Assembly: GCF_022354825.1 (NCBI RefSeq) | Contig: NZ_CP031168.1 | Location: forward strand, 124,001 to 188,000 | Reading direction: 5' to 3' | DNA: 64,000 bases | Origin: Paenibacillus sp. H1-7 | Lineage (GTDB): Bacteria; Bacillota; Bacilli; Paenibacillales; NBRC-103111 | Shown: positions 44,009-51,921 of the stretch, piece after piece | Numbering within the stretch: position 1 is the first letter of the stretch | Layout of the letters: the number at the start of each line of letters is the position of its first letter | The notes under the pieces: model-generated | What the model was told of the DNA's origin: nothing | Seen by the model: only the letters and a program-made list of their open reading frames with translations | The model's database searches: none | Position numbers and translations under genes: made by a program

Positions 44009-45039
44009 ACTTCGACGATTATCGCGGGATATGGGTGTTTGTAGAGGAAAAAGACGGAGTCATCGCGCCGGTTTCTCTGGAGCTGCTAGGCGCCGGACGA
44101 AGGCTGGCCGACAAGAGGGGAACCGAGCTTGCAGGCGTGCTGATCGGCGACCATGTGACGCAGCTCGCAGCAACAGCCTTCGAGTACGGAGCCGATACGA
44201 TGTATGTATACGACGCTCCGATATTCAAGAATTATCGGACGGAGACGTTTATGAAAGCGCTCTTGGCTTGTACGGAGAAGTATAAGCCGGAAATTATACT
44301 GTACGGCGCGACCTCGACAGGCAAAGATTTGGCGAGCGCCGTAGCGACGGATTTGCCTACCGGTCTTACGGCCGATACGACGATCCTCGACGTGGAGGAG
44401 GATACGGGTCTGCTGCTGGCCAGCCGTCCGGCGTTCGGCGGGAACATTATGGCGACGATCCTGTGCAAAAAGTATCGGCCGCAAATGGCGACCGTCCGGC
44501 CGAAGGTGATGAAAGCATTGCCCCGGGAAGCGGGAAGAAGAGGGAAGATGATCGAGGAGACGATTCCGCTGCAGGAGGAGGACGTGCGTACCAAGGTGCT
44601 CGAGATCGTCCGTCAGACGACGCACAAGGTGCGCATCGACGAGGCGGACATTATCGTGGCCGGGGGCAAAGGGCTCGGCAGCGAGAGCGGGTTCCAGCTT
44701 GTCCACCAGCTGGCGCAGACACTGGGCGCGGCTGTCGGCGCGAGCCGGGACGTCGTCGAGGCGGGATGGATAGGACATCATCACCAGGTCGGGCAGACCG
44801 GAGTGACGGTGACGCCCAAAATTTATTTTGCCATCGGTATTTCCGGAGCGATTCAGCATATCGTCGGGATGCAAAACTCCGGGCTGATCATCGCCATTAA
44901 CAAGGATCCGGCGGCGCCGATTTTTAGCAGCTGTCACTACGGCATTGTCGGCGATGCGTTCGAAATCGTTCCGATGCTGATCGAGCAGTTTACCAAGGCT
45001 CTGGGCAGAAAGGAAGACGCAAATGTCGGAAAAGTTTGA
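44005..45039 (+). CDS. etfA: Electron transfer flavoprotein alpha subunit (FixB/EtfA)
   Basis: 344 residues, start overlapping etfB by 4 bases. The N-terminal domain has WVFVEEKDGVIAPVSLELLG; the C-terminal FAD domain has the family block VGASRDVVEAGWIGHHHQVGQTGVTVTPKIYFAIGISGAIQHIVGMQNS. It is the FAD-carrying partner of EtfB. Its stop lies 17 bases inside the FixC gene. Confidence 0.93.
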   Translation: MNFDDYRGIWVFVEEKDGVIAPVSLELLGAGRRLADKRGTELAGVLIGDHVTQLAATAFEYGADTMYVYDAPIFKNYRTETFMKALLACTEKYKPEIILYGATSTGKDLASAVATDLPTGLTADTTILDVEEDTGLLLASRPAFGGNIMATILCKKYRPQMATVRPKVMKALPREAGRRGKMIEETIPLQEEDVRTKVLEIVRQTTHKVRIDEADIIVAGGKGLGSESGFQLVHQLAQTLGAAVGASRDVVEAGWIGHHHQVGQTGVTVTPKIYFAIGISGAIQHIVGMQNSGLIIAINKDPAAPIFSSCHYGIVGDAFEIVPMLIEQFTKALGRKEDANVGKV

Positions 45040-46318
45040 TTGTATCGTCGTCGGTGCCGGACCTGCGGGAATCGCTTGCGCATTCGAGCTGGCCAAGGCC
45101 GGCGTCCATGTGCTGCTCTTGGAGAGAGGGGAGTATCCCGGCTCCAAGAACGTCATGGGCGGGGTCCTGTACCGAAAAATGATGGAGGACGTCATCCCCG
45201 ATTTTTACAAAGAGGCGCCGATCGAACGGCCCATCGTAGAGCAGCGGTTCATGATGCTCGATAAGGAATCGGCCGTCACCTTCGGTTACAAGGGCATGGA
45301 GTGGGCGAGGGAGCCGTACAACAACTTTACCGTGCTGCGCGCGAAGTTCGACCAATGGTTCGCGCAAAAGGCGGTCGATCAGGGTGCTCTGCTCATTAAC
45401 GAGACCGTGGCGCTCGAATGCATCGTCGAGGGCGACCGCGTCGTCGGCGTGCGCACGGATCGGCCCGACGGCGATCTGTATGCGGATGTCGTCGTGCTGG
45501 CGGACGGCGTGAACTCGCTGCTCGCCAAGTCGCTCGGGTTCCATAAGGAGTTCAAGCCGGATGAAGTCGCGCTGGCCACGATGGAAATCATCAAGCTCGA
45601 CCGCAAAGTGATCGAGGACCGGTTCAATCTCGAGGAAGGCCAAGGCTGTACGATCGAGCTGTTCGGCGACGCGACCAAAGGCATTCTCGGCACGGGCTTT
45701 CTCTACACCAATAAAGATACGCTCAGCATAGGCGTAGGGACGTTACTATCCGGGCTCATCAAGCATAAGATAAAACCGTACGAACTGCTGGAGTACGTCA
45801 AGACGCATCCGATGGTCCGTCCGTATTTGCAGGGCGGGGAGCCGCAGGAATATTTGGCCCACCTCATTCCCGAAGGGGGCTACCATTCGATGCCGAAGGT
45901 GGTCGGCAACGGCGTTCTGGTCGTCGGCGATGCGGCGCAGCTCGTTAACGCCATTCACCGCGAAGGCTCGAACATGGCGATGACCTCCGGAAGGCTGGCG
46001 GCGGAAACGATCGTGATGGCCAAACAGGCCGGCAATTTCTCGGAGGATATGCTCGATTACTACCGGCAGCGGCTGATGGAAAGCTTCGTCGGAGAAGATT
46101 TGAAGAAGTACAAGGACGCGACGCACCATTTTGACAAGTTCCCGCAATATTTTGATCAATATATCCCGATGATGAACCGCGCGGCGAGTCAAATGTTCAC
46201 CGTGGACGGCACGTCGAAGCGGGAGAAGCAGAAAAAAATATGGCAGGATATCGGCACGGTCAAACAAAAGCTGAAAATCGCCCGCGATATGTACCGGGCA
46301 TGGAAGGTGATAAAGTAA
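45023..46318 (+). CDS. fixC: Electron transfer flavoprotein-quinone oxidoreductase (FixC)
   Basis: 431 residues. The Rossmann FAD motif CIVVGAGPAGIACAFELAKAG lies at about 6-26; the GSKNVMGGVLY block and the late GDAAQLVNAIHREGSNMAMTSGRLAAE are typical FixC/ETF-QO features. It accepts electrons from the EtfAB dimer and passes them to quinone at the membrane. The Fe-S domain of mitochondrial-type ETF-QO is absent; the separate ferredoxin FixX replaces it. Confidence 0.92.
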   Translation: MSEKFDCIVVGAGPAGIACAFELAKAGVHVLLLERGEYPGSKNVMGGVLYRKMMEDVIPDFYKEAPIERPIVEQRFMMLDKESAVTFGYKGMEWAREPYNNFTVLRAKFDQWFAQKAVDQGALLINETVALECIVEGDRVVGVRTDRPDGDLYADVVVLADGVNSLLAKSLGFHKEFKPDEVALATMEIIKLDRKVIEDRFNLEEGQGCTIELFGDATKGILGTGFLYTNKDTLSIGVGTLLSGLIKHKIKPYELLEYVKTHPMVRPYLQGGEPQEYLAHLIPEGGYHSMPKVVGNGVLVVGDAAQLVNAIHREGSNMAMTSGRLAAETIVMAKQAGNFSEDMLDYYRQRLMESFVGEDLKKYKDATHHFDKFPQYFDQYIPMMNRAASQMFTVDGTSKREKQKKIWQDIGTVKQKLKIARDMYRAWKVIK

Positions 46319-46614
46319 TGAGCGAGCAGGCGAAAGGCCAGTCTATCGAGGAAAAGCAGTATCTACTTCGCTTTAACGCGGATACAAAATCACATCTTAC
46401 CGTATTGGATGCGGATACTTGTTTGACGAAATGTCCGGACAAAATATGCACTATCTTTTGCCCGGCGGAAGTGTACAAATGGGAGGATATCCGTATGCAC
46501 GTCGGCTACGAGGGCTGTCATGAGTGCGGCAGCTGCCGGATCGGCTGTCCTCACCAAAATATTAAATGGGAATACCCGAAAGGTGGTCACGGAATCGTCT
46601 TTAGACTGGGGTGA
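46318..46614 (+). CDS. fixX: Ferredoxin-like protein FixX
   Basis: 98 residues; ATG shares its A with the FixC stop (TAATG), and AAGGTGAT lies 6 bases upstream. Cysteines occur in CLTKCPDKICTIFCP (about 36-50) and in the ferredoxin motif CHECGSCRIGCPH (about 68-80). FixX partners FixC as Fe-S carrier to quinone. This closes the fixABCX set; only the small gene below follows. Confidence 0.9.
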   Translation: MSEQAKGQSIEEKQYLLRFNADTKSHLTVLDADTCLTKCPDKICTIFCPAEVYKWEDIRMHVGYEGCHECGSCRIGCPHQNIKWEYPKGGHGIVFRLG

Positions 46615-46618
46615 TCAT

Positions 46619-46768
46619 ATGTTTGAAGTCGGAGATCGGGTTATGTTCATACTGGACGGTGCGAGAGGCATCGTCATGGAAGCGGAGCAGGGCTTTTATC
46701 ACATCGTCTGGGAAGACCATTTCACCAGCTGGGAGAAAGAAGAGATGCTCGAGAAAGTGAAGGACTGA
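46619..46768 (+). CDS. Small hypothetical protein in the fix operon
   Basis: 49 residues from ATG 46619, with GGGGTG 5 bases upstream and only 4 bases after the fixX stop, so it is translated from the same message. The sequence MFEVGDRVMFILDGARGIVMEAE is like a small SH3/KOW-type beta barrel; the tail FTSWEKEEMLEKVKD is helical and charged. I know no function. Conservation with fixABCX would show whether it belongs to the complex. Confidence 0.65.
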   Translation: MFEVGDRVMFILDGARGIVMEAEQGFYHIVWEDHFTSWEKEEMLEKVKD

Positions 46769-46794
46769 TTCGAATGCGCTTTCAAAAAAGTGAT

Positions 46795-46830
46795 GCCGCA
46801 TACTTGGGATACCCAGTGTGCGGTTTTTTC
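46795..46830. terminator. Bidirectional terminator between fix operon and DHH gene
   Basis: CCGCATAC-TTGGG-ATA-CCCAG-TGTGCGG followed by TTTTTTC, with AAAAAA on its left side. Confidence 0.88.
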
Positions 46831-46857
46831 TCATGGAATCGGGAGAAACGGGATTAT

Positions 46858-48066
46858 CTAAGGGGAGACGCCTTTCGGTGCCGAAGCCGTCTTCCGGTTC
46901 GCCGCCATTTGCTCCATAAGATACGAGACATAGATTTCGTCCCGGGCCAGCCAAGCGGCATACTGCCTTTTCGCCATTCGTTCCGCTTCTTCAAATGTGG
47001 CGAAACTTCCGCCCGGATTGCCGTCGACATCGATCTCCCACCCGCCGTCCGACGGAAAGACGAACAGGCTCTGTCCTTGGCGGTTTTCGTACAGCGAGCC
47101 GTACACCGAGTCCTTCTGATTGAACGAGTTGTGAACTGCGTCCGTGCGCAGCGGCTCGATCGGGAACGCTTCGGCGACATATTTCCGGTACGCCTCTTCC
47201 GTCATGGAGCAGCCGGACGCTTTGGCATGGCCTCCGCCTCCATAGCGGCCGGCTATTTCCGAGACGTCGATATGATCGTGAATCGTCCGGAAGCTGATCT
47301 TTTTCCCGCCCATGTTCAGGATGGCGATATAATCGAGGTGAGGGTGCTCCTTTCCAAGCTCGCTCCCCAGCTCCGAGTGGTACGACTCCGCATGGACAAT
47401 GCCCGCATAACGATCGTCGATGGTTGCCTGCACGACCTCTCGCTTTTTTCTCCGTACGTACCGCTCGATCTTTTCTTCTTCCATATCCAAAATTTTTTCT
47501 TCAAACTCATCGAATGAGAAATGCTCGCTGTGCCGCAGCCGGTCGATCATTTTCTCCTCGAATTCCTCCATGGACACCATGTAGAACAGGTCGTTCAGCC
47601 GTTTGGCCTGAAGCTGGTTGTTCTGATCCCATTCCCACGTGTCGTACTGCCGGACCAGCTCCACGAATTCACTCAATCCGTTCGAAGGGGTCAACAAGCC
47701 GTGTTGAATCAAATAGTCGTAAAACAACGAAGTGGCCGAGCATAGCTTTCCGTCCTCTTCCTCCACCTTCACCATGCCCCAGCTGTACTGATTTAAATGA
47801 AGCGCGGATTTATGGTGATCGATCAGCCTGACTTTGCCGCCGGATTTTACAAAATCGTCCAGTCCGCGTTCGTTATCTTCATTCACCGATAAGTCGGTTA
47901 TGAACAATTGCTTCTTTTTTCGCGGTTTTTCCAAAAAATGTGCGACCTGCGTGTTGAGGCCACCGACGGAATTGTAACGGATTTCCACCTTCGACCCGAA
48001 GGCGAATCTTGCCACGATGCCGCAGCCTACGCCATCCAGATCGTTATGAGTATATAGAACGTACAA
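46858..48066 (-). CDS. DHH family phosphoesterase (NrnB-like oligoribonuclease)
   Basis: 402 residues from a TTG start at 48066, supported by GGGAGGG 8 bases upstream. DHH domain: HNDLDGVGCG (about 7-16, metal binding), ITDLSVN and the eponymous DHH in RLIDHHKS (about 80-87). C-terminal DHHA1-like region: GRYGGGGHAKASGC (about 268-281). Length and order match B. subtilis NrnB (YngD), which degrades short RNA in the cytosol. A more distant C-terminal extension (about 300-402) is not typical of all members. Single-gene unit. Confidence 0.85.
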   Translation of the reverse strand: MYVLYTHNDLDGVGCGIVARFAFGSKVEIRYNSVGGLNTQVAHFLEKPRKKKQLFITDLSVNEDNERGLDDFVKSGGKVRLIDHHKSALHLNQYSWGMVKVEEEDGKLCSATSLFYDYLIQHGLLTPSNGLSEFVELVRQYDTWEWDQNNQLQAKRLNDLFYMVSMEEFEEKMIDRLRHSEHFSFDEFEEKILDMEEEKIERYVRRKKREVVQATIDDRYAGIVHAESYHSELGSELGKEHPHLDYIAILNMGGKKISFRTIHDHIDVSEIAGRYGGGGHAKASGCSMTEEAYRKYVAEAFPIEPLRTDAVHNSFNQKDSVYGSLYENRQGQSLFVFPSDGGWEIDVDGNPGGSFATFEEAERMAKRQYAAWLARDEIYVSYLMEQMAANRKTASAPKGVSP

Positions 48067-48306
48067 AACGACAGCCCTCCCAGCCTTCTAACATTCATCA
48101 TGAATGACAAACTATACCATTCCCTTTGCCGTTCGGCTTTATTCCGTGTTAGGGACCCATCAACAACCCGACGGCTCGAGCGAGAGCAGGGGCAAGTCTT
48201 GCCGGAGTTTGTTGCTAATGTTCGGATTTTGGTCGTATTATTAATGGAATTGAGGAGCAATGAGCAGGAATGATGGACTAAATACGAATAAATCAGTATA
48301 GAACCC

Positions 48307-48335
48307 TTGACATGAGTAGGGAATTGGGTTACCAT
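48307..48335 (+). promoter_or_regulatory. Promoter of the riboswitch-led transcript
   Basis: A perfect TTGACA (48307-48312), a 17-base spacer and TACCAT (48330-48335, 4 of 6). The start point would be about 48342, roughly 30 bases before the aptamer. Confidence 0.7.
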
Positions 48336-48370
48336 TCTAGATGGCAATTAAATAAGACATACCAAGTAGC

Positions 48371-48439
48371 TGTTCGTATATCTTCGGCGATACGGGTCGG
48401 AGGTCTCTACAAGGAACCGATAATTCCTGACTACGAGTG
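48371..48439 (+). ncRNA. Purine riboswitch aptamer, guanine class
   Basis: P1: TGTTCGTA (48371-48378) with TACGAGTG (48432-48439). P2: CTTCGGC / GTCGGAG, 7 bp, closed by the 7-base loop GATACGG. J2/3: GTCTCTAC. P3: AAGGAA with TTCCT closed by the 7-base loop CCGATAA. J3/1: GACTAC. Counting from the known xpt aptamer, every stem and loop has the standard length, and the binding-pocket bases U22, U47, U51 and C74 are present; C74 (GAC, not GAU) specifies guanine or hypoxanthine over adenine. L3 differs slightly from the common CCGTAAA. Confidence 0.9.
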
Positions 48440-48480
48440 GGCGGGTTTCCCGCAACCATTCGGTAGCTGGAATTTTTTTT
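48422..48480 (+). terminator. Expression-platform terminator overlapping the aptamer
   Basis: AATTCC (48422-48427) pairs with GGAATT (48469-48474), CTAC (48431-48434) with GTAG (48463-48466), and inside them GCGGG-TTT-CCCGC (48441-48453) forms a tip; a run of eight T (48473-48480) follows. The 5' side uses the P3 strand, J3/1 and the P1 strand of the aptamer, so terminator and ligand-bound aptamer exclude each other. Confidence 0.82.
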
Positions 48481-48533
48481 GTGCCCGTCCAACAAGGAAA
48501 CGCCATTTCTTTCAAGCGGAGGGACTAACAGGG

Positions 48534-49973
48534 ATGAACAAACGTTACGATGTCATTATTGTAGGAGCCGGACCGGCAGGAATTTTTGCCGCTTATGAAT
48601 TGATGCTGAAGGCAGCGCACTTGAAGGTGCTGCTCATTGATAAAGGACACGACATTGACAGCCGCCGCTGTCCGATTCTTGAAGAGAAGATCAAGCTGTG
48701 CCCGCCCCCGGCGGGGAAAAAAGAGTTTGCGGGCTGTCTGCCCGCCTGTTCCATCACGAGCGGCTTCGGGGGAGCGGGCGCTTACAGCGACGGCAAATTC
48801 AACATTACGACGGAGTTCGGCGGATGGCTGACGGAATATCTCGCACCGTCCCAGGTGCTCGATCTGATTTCGTATGTAGACCGCATCAATCTGGACCATG
48901 GAGCTCCCGATACGATCACCGACCCGATGACCGAGGTCGTCCGTTCGATCGAGCAGCGTGGCTATGCAGCCGGCTTGAAGCTGCTGCGAGCTCAGGTGCG
49001 CCATCTGGGCACGGAGAAAAACCTGCAAATTTTGCAATCGATCAACCGCCGTCTGAAAGAGCATATCGATATGATGTACAAGACGGAGGTCGCCGATATT
49101 TTGACCGTGAAGGAGAATGGAAGCTACCGGGCCACCGGCGTCGTACTCCAGAACGGCGAGGAAATCGAAGCCGGCTGTGTGATCGCCGTACCGGGCAGGG
49201 ACGGCTCCGCATGGCTTACCGACGTTCTGAAGAAACGGCGGATCAAAATGTTCAACAACCAGGTCGACGTCGGCGTGCGCGTCGAGACGTCCGATGTCGT
49301 AATGCGTGAAATTAACGAGCATTTGTACGAAGGCAAATTTATTTTTAACACGTCGGTAGGGACGCGGGTGCGCACGTTCTGCAGCAACCCTTCGGGCCAT
49401 GTCGTAGTCGAGAATCACAGCGGCGTTATGGCGGCTAACGGCCACGCCTACAAGGATCCTAAGCTCGGCTCGTCGAACACGAACTTTGCGCTGCTCGTAT
49501 CGCACCGGTTCACCGAGCCGTTCGATAAGCCCAACGAATATGCGCGGGAAATATGCAAAAGAGCGAACGACCTGTCGGGCGGCGGCGTCATAGTGCAAAA
49601 GTACGGCGACATTATCCGCGGACGCCGATCGACTGAGGGCCGCATCAAGGAAGGCTTCCTGGAGCCGACCTTGAAGGAGGCCGTGCCGGGAGATCTGGGG
49701 CTTGTCCTGCCGTACAATACGATGAAGAGCCTGATCGAAATGGTGGAGGCGCTGGACAAGGTGACGCCGGGTATCGCTTCCGAGCATACGCTGTTTTACG
49801 GCGTGGAAGCGAAGTTTTATTCCGCGAGACCGAAGCTTAACACGCAGCTGGAAAGCGAGATCGACGGATTGTATTGCGGCGGCGACGGAGCCGGCATTAC
49901 CCGAGGCCTGGCCCAGGCCGGAGCGGCGGGAGTCTGGATTGCACGCTCTATCGTGGAGCGGTTGTCTGTGTAA
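48534..49973 (+). CDS. FAD-dependent dehydrogenase of unknown function (COG2509-like)
   Basis: 479 residues from ATG 48534. The Rossmann motif VIIVGAGPAGIFAAYELM lies at about 8-25, followed by a region with several Cys (DIDSRRCPILEEKIKLCPPPAG and CLPACSITSGFGGAGAYSDGKFN). The C-terminal FAD block is GLYCGGDGAGITRGLAQAGAAGVWIARSI. This fits the widespread but uncharacterised COG2509 dehydrogenases, distantly related to thioredoxin-reductase-like and FixC-like flavoproteins. The conserved Cys segment could bind metal or act in redox chemistry. It is the only gene behind the guanine riboswitch, and a terminator follows, so purine level appears to control it. The substrate is unknown. Confidence 0.8.
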   Translation: MNKRYDVIIVGAGPAGIFAAYELMLKAAHLKVLLIDKGHDIDSRRCPILEEKIKLCPPPAGKKEFAGCLPACSITSGFGGAGAYSDGKFNITTEFGGWLTEYLAPSQVLDLISYVDRINLDHGAPDTITDPMTEVVRSIEQRGYAAGLKLLRAQVRHLGTEKNLQILQSINRRLKEHIDMMYKTEVADILTVKENGSYRATGVVLQNGEEIEAGCVIAVPGRDGSAWLTDVLKKRRIKMFNNQVDVGVRVETSDVVMREINEHLYEGKFIFNTSVGTRVRTFCSNPSGHVVVENHSGVMAANGHAYKDPKLGSSNTNFALLVSHRFTEPFDKPNEYAREICKRANDLSGGGVIVQKYGDIIRGRRSTEGRIKEGFLEPTLKEAVPGDLGLVLPYNTMKSLIEMVEALDKVTPGIASEHTLFYGVEAKFYSARPKLNTQLESEIDGLYCGGDGAGITRGLAQAGAAGVWIARSIVERLSV

Positions 49974-49993
49974 GGGCTTACTAAACAAAGTTC

Positions 49994-50036
49994 AAAAAAG
50001 CCTGTATCTGCTTCAACATGCGGATACAGGCTTTTT
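49994..50036. terminator. Bidirectional terminator
   Basis: AAAAAAGCCTGTATC, loop, GATACAGGCTTTTT. Serves the dehydrogenase gene and the convergent surface-protein gene. Confidence 0.9.
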
Positions 50037-50052
50037 CTATGGGCGGCTTCCT

Positions 50053-50634
50053 TCAAACTTCCCACCAGGTTATGTTGGCGATAGAGCTTAATATTCCTGC
50101 GACCGATAAGGATGCGCTCACGGTCATCGCAATCGATTGGCCTGGAGGAACGACGATCCGGCCCGTTTCCTCGATGGAGAACTGTCCGGCAACGAGGGGA
50201 AGCGTAAGGAAAGGCGTTCCGCCCGTAACGGCAGCGGTTGAGGAGTTAACGTTCATGACGCTGGTGTTGGAGCTTGTGAAATTCGTATTGGTTTTGGCCA
50301 CAGCGGAGGGGCTGGTTAGCGTCCCGCCTCTAACCAGCGTAGCCGTCGCGGAAAAGCTGGACAGCAAGCTCAACGAAATGCCGGTGCCGCCCGAAAAGCT
50401 GGAGACATAAACCGTCTTCCCGCTGCCTCCCGGGTTGCTGACCTGCAATGAAATGGTAACGGTTCCTCCCAGCAGATTGAGGTTCTGGGAGTTGGTAGCC
50501 GTTGAGATAAATAGGCTGCCTGATTTACCTGCGCCGGTTTCGGGGGGAGCGATGGTCCCGGGGGTATGGAACGTGTTGGTGACTCTGGTAAACACAGGCT
50601 GATTTTTGGGGTCGAATACAGAATCGTTGGGCAT
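50053..50634 (-). CDS. Gly/Ser/Thr-rich beta protein, paralogue A
   Basis: 193 residues, ATG 50634 with AAGGTGGTG upstream. No signal peptide or membrane segment. The composition is very rich in Ser, Thr, Gly, Val and Asn, with alternating hydrophobic residues that suggest an all-beta fold. It shares with the next gene the blocks LQVSNPGGSGKT-YVS in the middle, VVPPGQ near the end and the C-terminal TWWE. I do not know an experimentally studied homologue. Lack of a signal peptide would suit a protein assembled from the mother cell onto a spore surface. It lies 25 bases after paralogue B, in one unit. Confidence 0.75.
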   Translation of the reverse strand: MPNDSVFDPKNQPVFTRVTNTFHTPGTIAPPETGAGKSGSLFISTATNSQNLNLLGGTVTISLQVSNPGGSGKTVYVSSFSGGTGISLSLLSSFSATATLVRGGTLTSPSAVAKTNTNFTSSNTSVMNVNSSTAAVTGGTPFLTLPLVAGQFSIEETGRIVVPPGQSIAMTVSASLSVAGILSSIANITWWEV

Positions 50635-50659
50635 GATACACCACCTTATGATGCAATAG

Positions 50660-51196
50660 CTAAAATTCCCACCATGTAACGACGGCGGAAGCGTTCAGCG
50701 CCCCTGTTCCTACGGTTACGGTGAAGGTTTGTCCGGGAGGAACGACGATAGATCCTCCTATAGGGATCGTGTAAAGGCCTGCAGTGACCGGAAGGCTGGC
50801 GAACGTGACCGGAGTCCCCGTCAATGACCCCGTATTTTGCCGGGTTGTCATGGAGCTCACATTGGAGCTGCCAAACAGCATATTTACAGGTGTAGGCGTA
50901 GTCCCGCCGGTTATCGTTCCGCCTGAATGCATAAGGACGGCAGCCGCTGCGGTTACGCCGCCCATGACCCTGGACACATACATCGTCTTCCCGCTGCCCC
51001 CGGGATTAGATACCTGAAGCAGCAAGCTTGAACCGCTCGGGACGCTGACGCTGCCCGAAGACAGAGTATATAGTAAGCCGGACTTGTCCGCGTCTTCCGC
51101 CGGCGCCGATTCGATTCCCGGAGAGGAAAAAGTGTTGGTGATTTCGGTATACAACGGACTGTTGGATTTATTGAAAATAGAATAATTGGTCATCAT
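50660..51196 (-). CDS. Gly/Ser/Thr-rich beta protein, paralogue B
   Basis: 178 residues, ATG 51196 with GAGGG upstream. Like paralogue A it begins with an FNKSNSPLYTEITNTFSSPG-type head (A: FDPKNQPVFTRVTNTFHTPG), holds LQVSNPGGSGKTMYVSRV (about 75-92) and IVVPPGQTFTVTVGTG (about 151-166), and ends VVTWWEF. No signal peptide. The two genes are an old tandem duplication: similar blocks, diverged loops. They are divergent from the fibre-type genes at 51388 across 190 bases, so the four are probably expressed together. Confidence 0.75.
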   Translation of the reverse strand: MMTNYSIFNKSNSPLYTEITNTFSSPGIESAPAEDADKSGLLYTLSSGSVSVPSGSSLLLQVSNPGGSGKTMYVSRVMGGVTAAAAVLMHSGGTITGGTTPTPVNMLFGSSNVSSMTTRQNTGSLTGTPVTFASLPVTAGLYTIPIGGSIVVPPGQTFTVTVGTGALNASAVVTWWEF

Positions 51197-51387
51197 CTCA
51201 TCCCTCTTTCATCCGGCAATTGGAGAATGGAGCTGCGTTCTTGTGCCGTTGGTATACCATATGTAGGTCTTGTACAAGGTGTATAGGTACAATGGCAAAC
51301 ATTTTATCCAGAAAAAGGCAAATGCCGTTTCCTGAATGAGACGAGGGTCATACATTAACGCAGCACAACTTTTTAAGGGGAATCACG

Positions 51388-51876
51388 ATGGGATCAAAAG
51401 CGGCTTGCGCAAAGCGACAAAACAAAGTGAATACCGGCCGAGGCAAGCAGTGCGTGACCAAAAAGTGCCCTCTGAAGAAGCCGGCCTGCACATTGCATCC
51501 ATGCAGGAAAAAAAGGAAGTGCAGCAAGGCTTCCGGGCGGTGCAGGGAAGGCATTCCTGTCTATTCCGGCAAAACGTGCCTTGATATTTCGACGGAAGAT
51601 GAGTTTGTGTTTTTGCCGATCCAGGATGTTTCCCGCCAATCGGTCTATTCTTTTGGCATAGTGAATAGGGGGGAGAATCCGGTTGAAGCGATAGTCCAAA
51701 TCGGGCCGACCCGGGTGGACTTCACCGGAGATGTGCAAGAAGTGATTCAAGGTGGACAAACATCTGTCCTGGTGCCGGTCCGCTTTGTACGCTATGTTCG
51801 CCTGGGCGTCCGCTCCGTGGAGGAGGGAAAGGGCTCTGTCGTCGACGTGTATTTCCAGACCAAAACGACTGCATAA
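51388..51876 (+). CDS. Cys/Lys-rich protein with DUF6385-like C-terminal domain
   Basis: 162 residues, ATG 51388 with AAGGGGAAT upstream. The first 64 residues hold eight Cys (7, 22, 27, 34, 39, 45, 52, 64) and many Lys/Arg, like crosslinked coat or anchor proteins. Residues ~68-160 form a beta domain that aligns with the end of the next gene's product: YSFGIVNRGENPVEAIVQI with YSFFVYNRGPGV..ARIEI, and VLVPVRFVRYVRLGVRS with VLVPQRFLKYTRLTYRS. I recall such a domain as DUF6385. No signal peptide is seen. It may be an anchor that tethers the repeat fibre through disulfides or Lys crosslinks. Confidence 0.78.
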   Translation: MGSKAACAKRQNKVNTGRGKQCVTKKCPLKKPACTLHPCRKKRKCSKASGRCREGIPVYSGKTCLDISTEDEFVFLPIQDVSRQSVYSFGIVNRGENPVEAIVQIGPTRVDFTGDVQEVIQGGQTSVLVPVRFVRYVRLGVRSVEEGKGSVVDVYFQTKTTA

Positions 51877-51921
51877 GGGATCGGGCTTGGTTTTCACTAA
51901 TATGGAAGGGGGAAGTGAGCT

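Larger units (their letters stand above)
48067..48533. other. Intergenic region carrying promoter, riboswitch and terminator
   Basis: About 465 bases. The left 230 bases hold the promoter of the DHH gene (reading left) and nothing else recognised. From 48307 a rightward promoter, an aptamer and a terminator follow in order (described separately). The final ~50 bases carry GGAGGG about 13 bases before the next start codon. Confidence 0.7.

Noticed and set aside
46520..46618. Upstream extension of the 49-residue protein after fixX
   Set aside because: It overlaps the conserved Cys region of fixX in another frame; ATG 46619 has a good ribosome site.
48312..48533. 74-codon N-terminal extension of the FAD dehydrogenase
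   Set aside because: This stretch is the riboswitch leader; the Rossmann fold begins right after ATG 48534.
48525..49988. 487-codon minus-strand frame opposite the FAD dehydrogenase
   Set aside because: Antisense shadow in GC-rich DNA; the plus strand has clear Rossmann and FAD motifs.
50660..51196. P-loop ATPase because of the GGSGKT motif in both beta proteins
   Set aside because: No Walker B or Rossmann context; the motif lies between predicted beta strands in a Ser/Gly-rich sequence.
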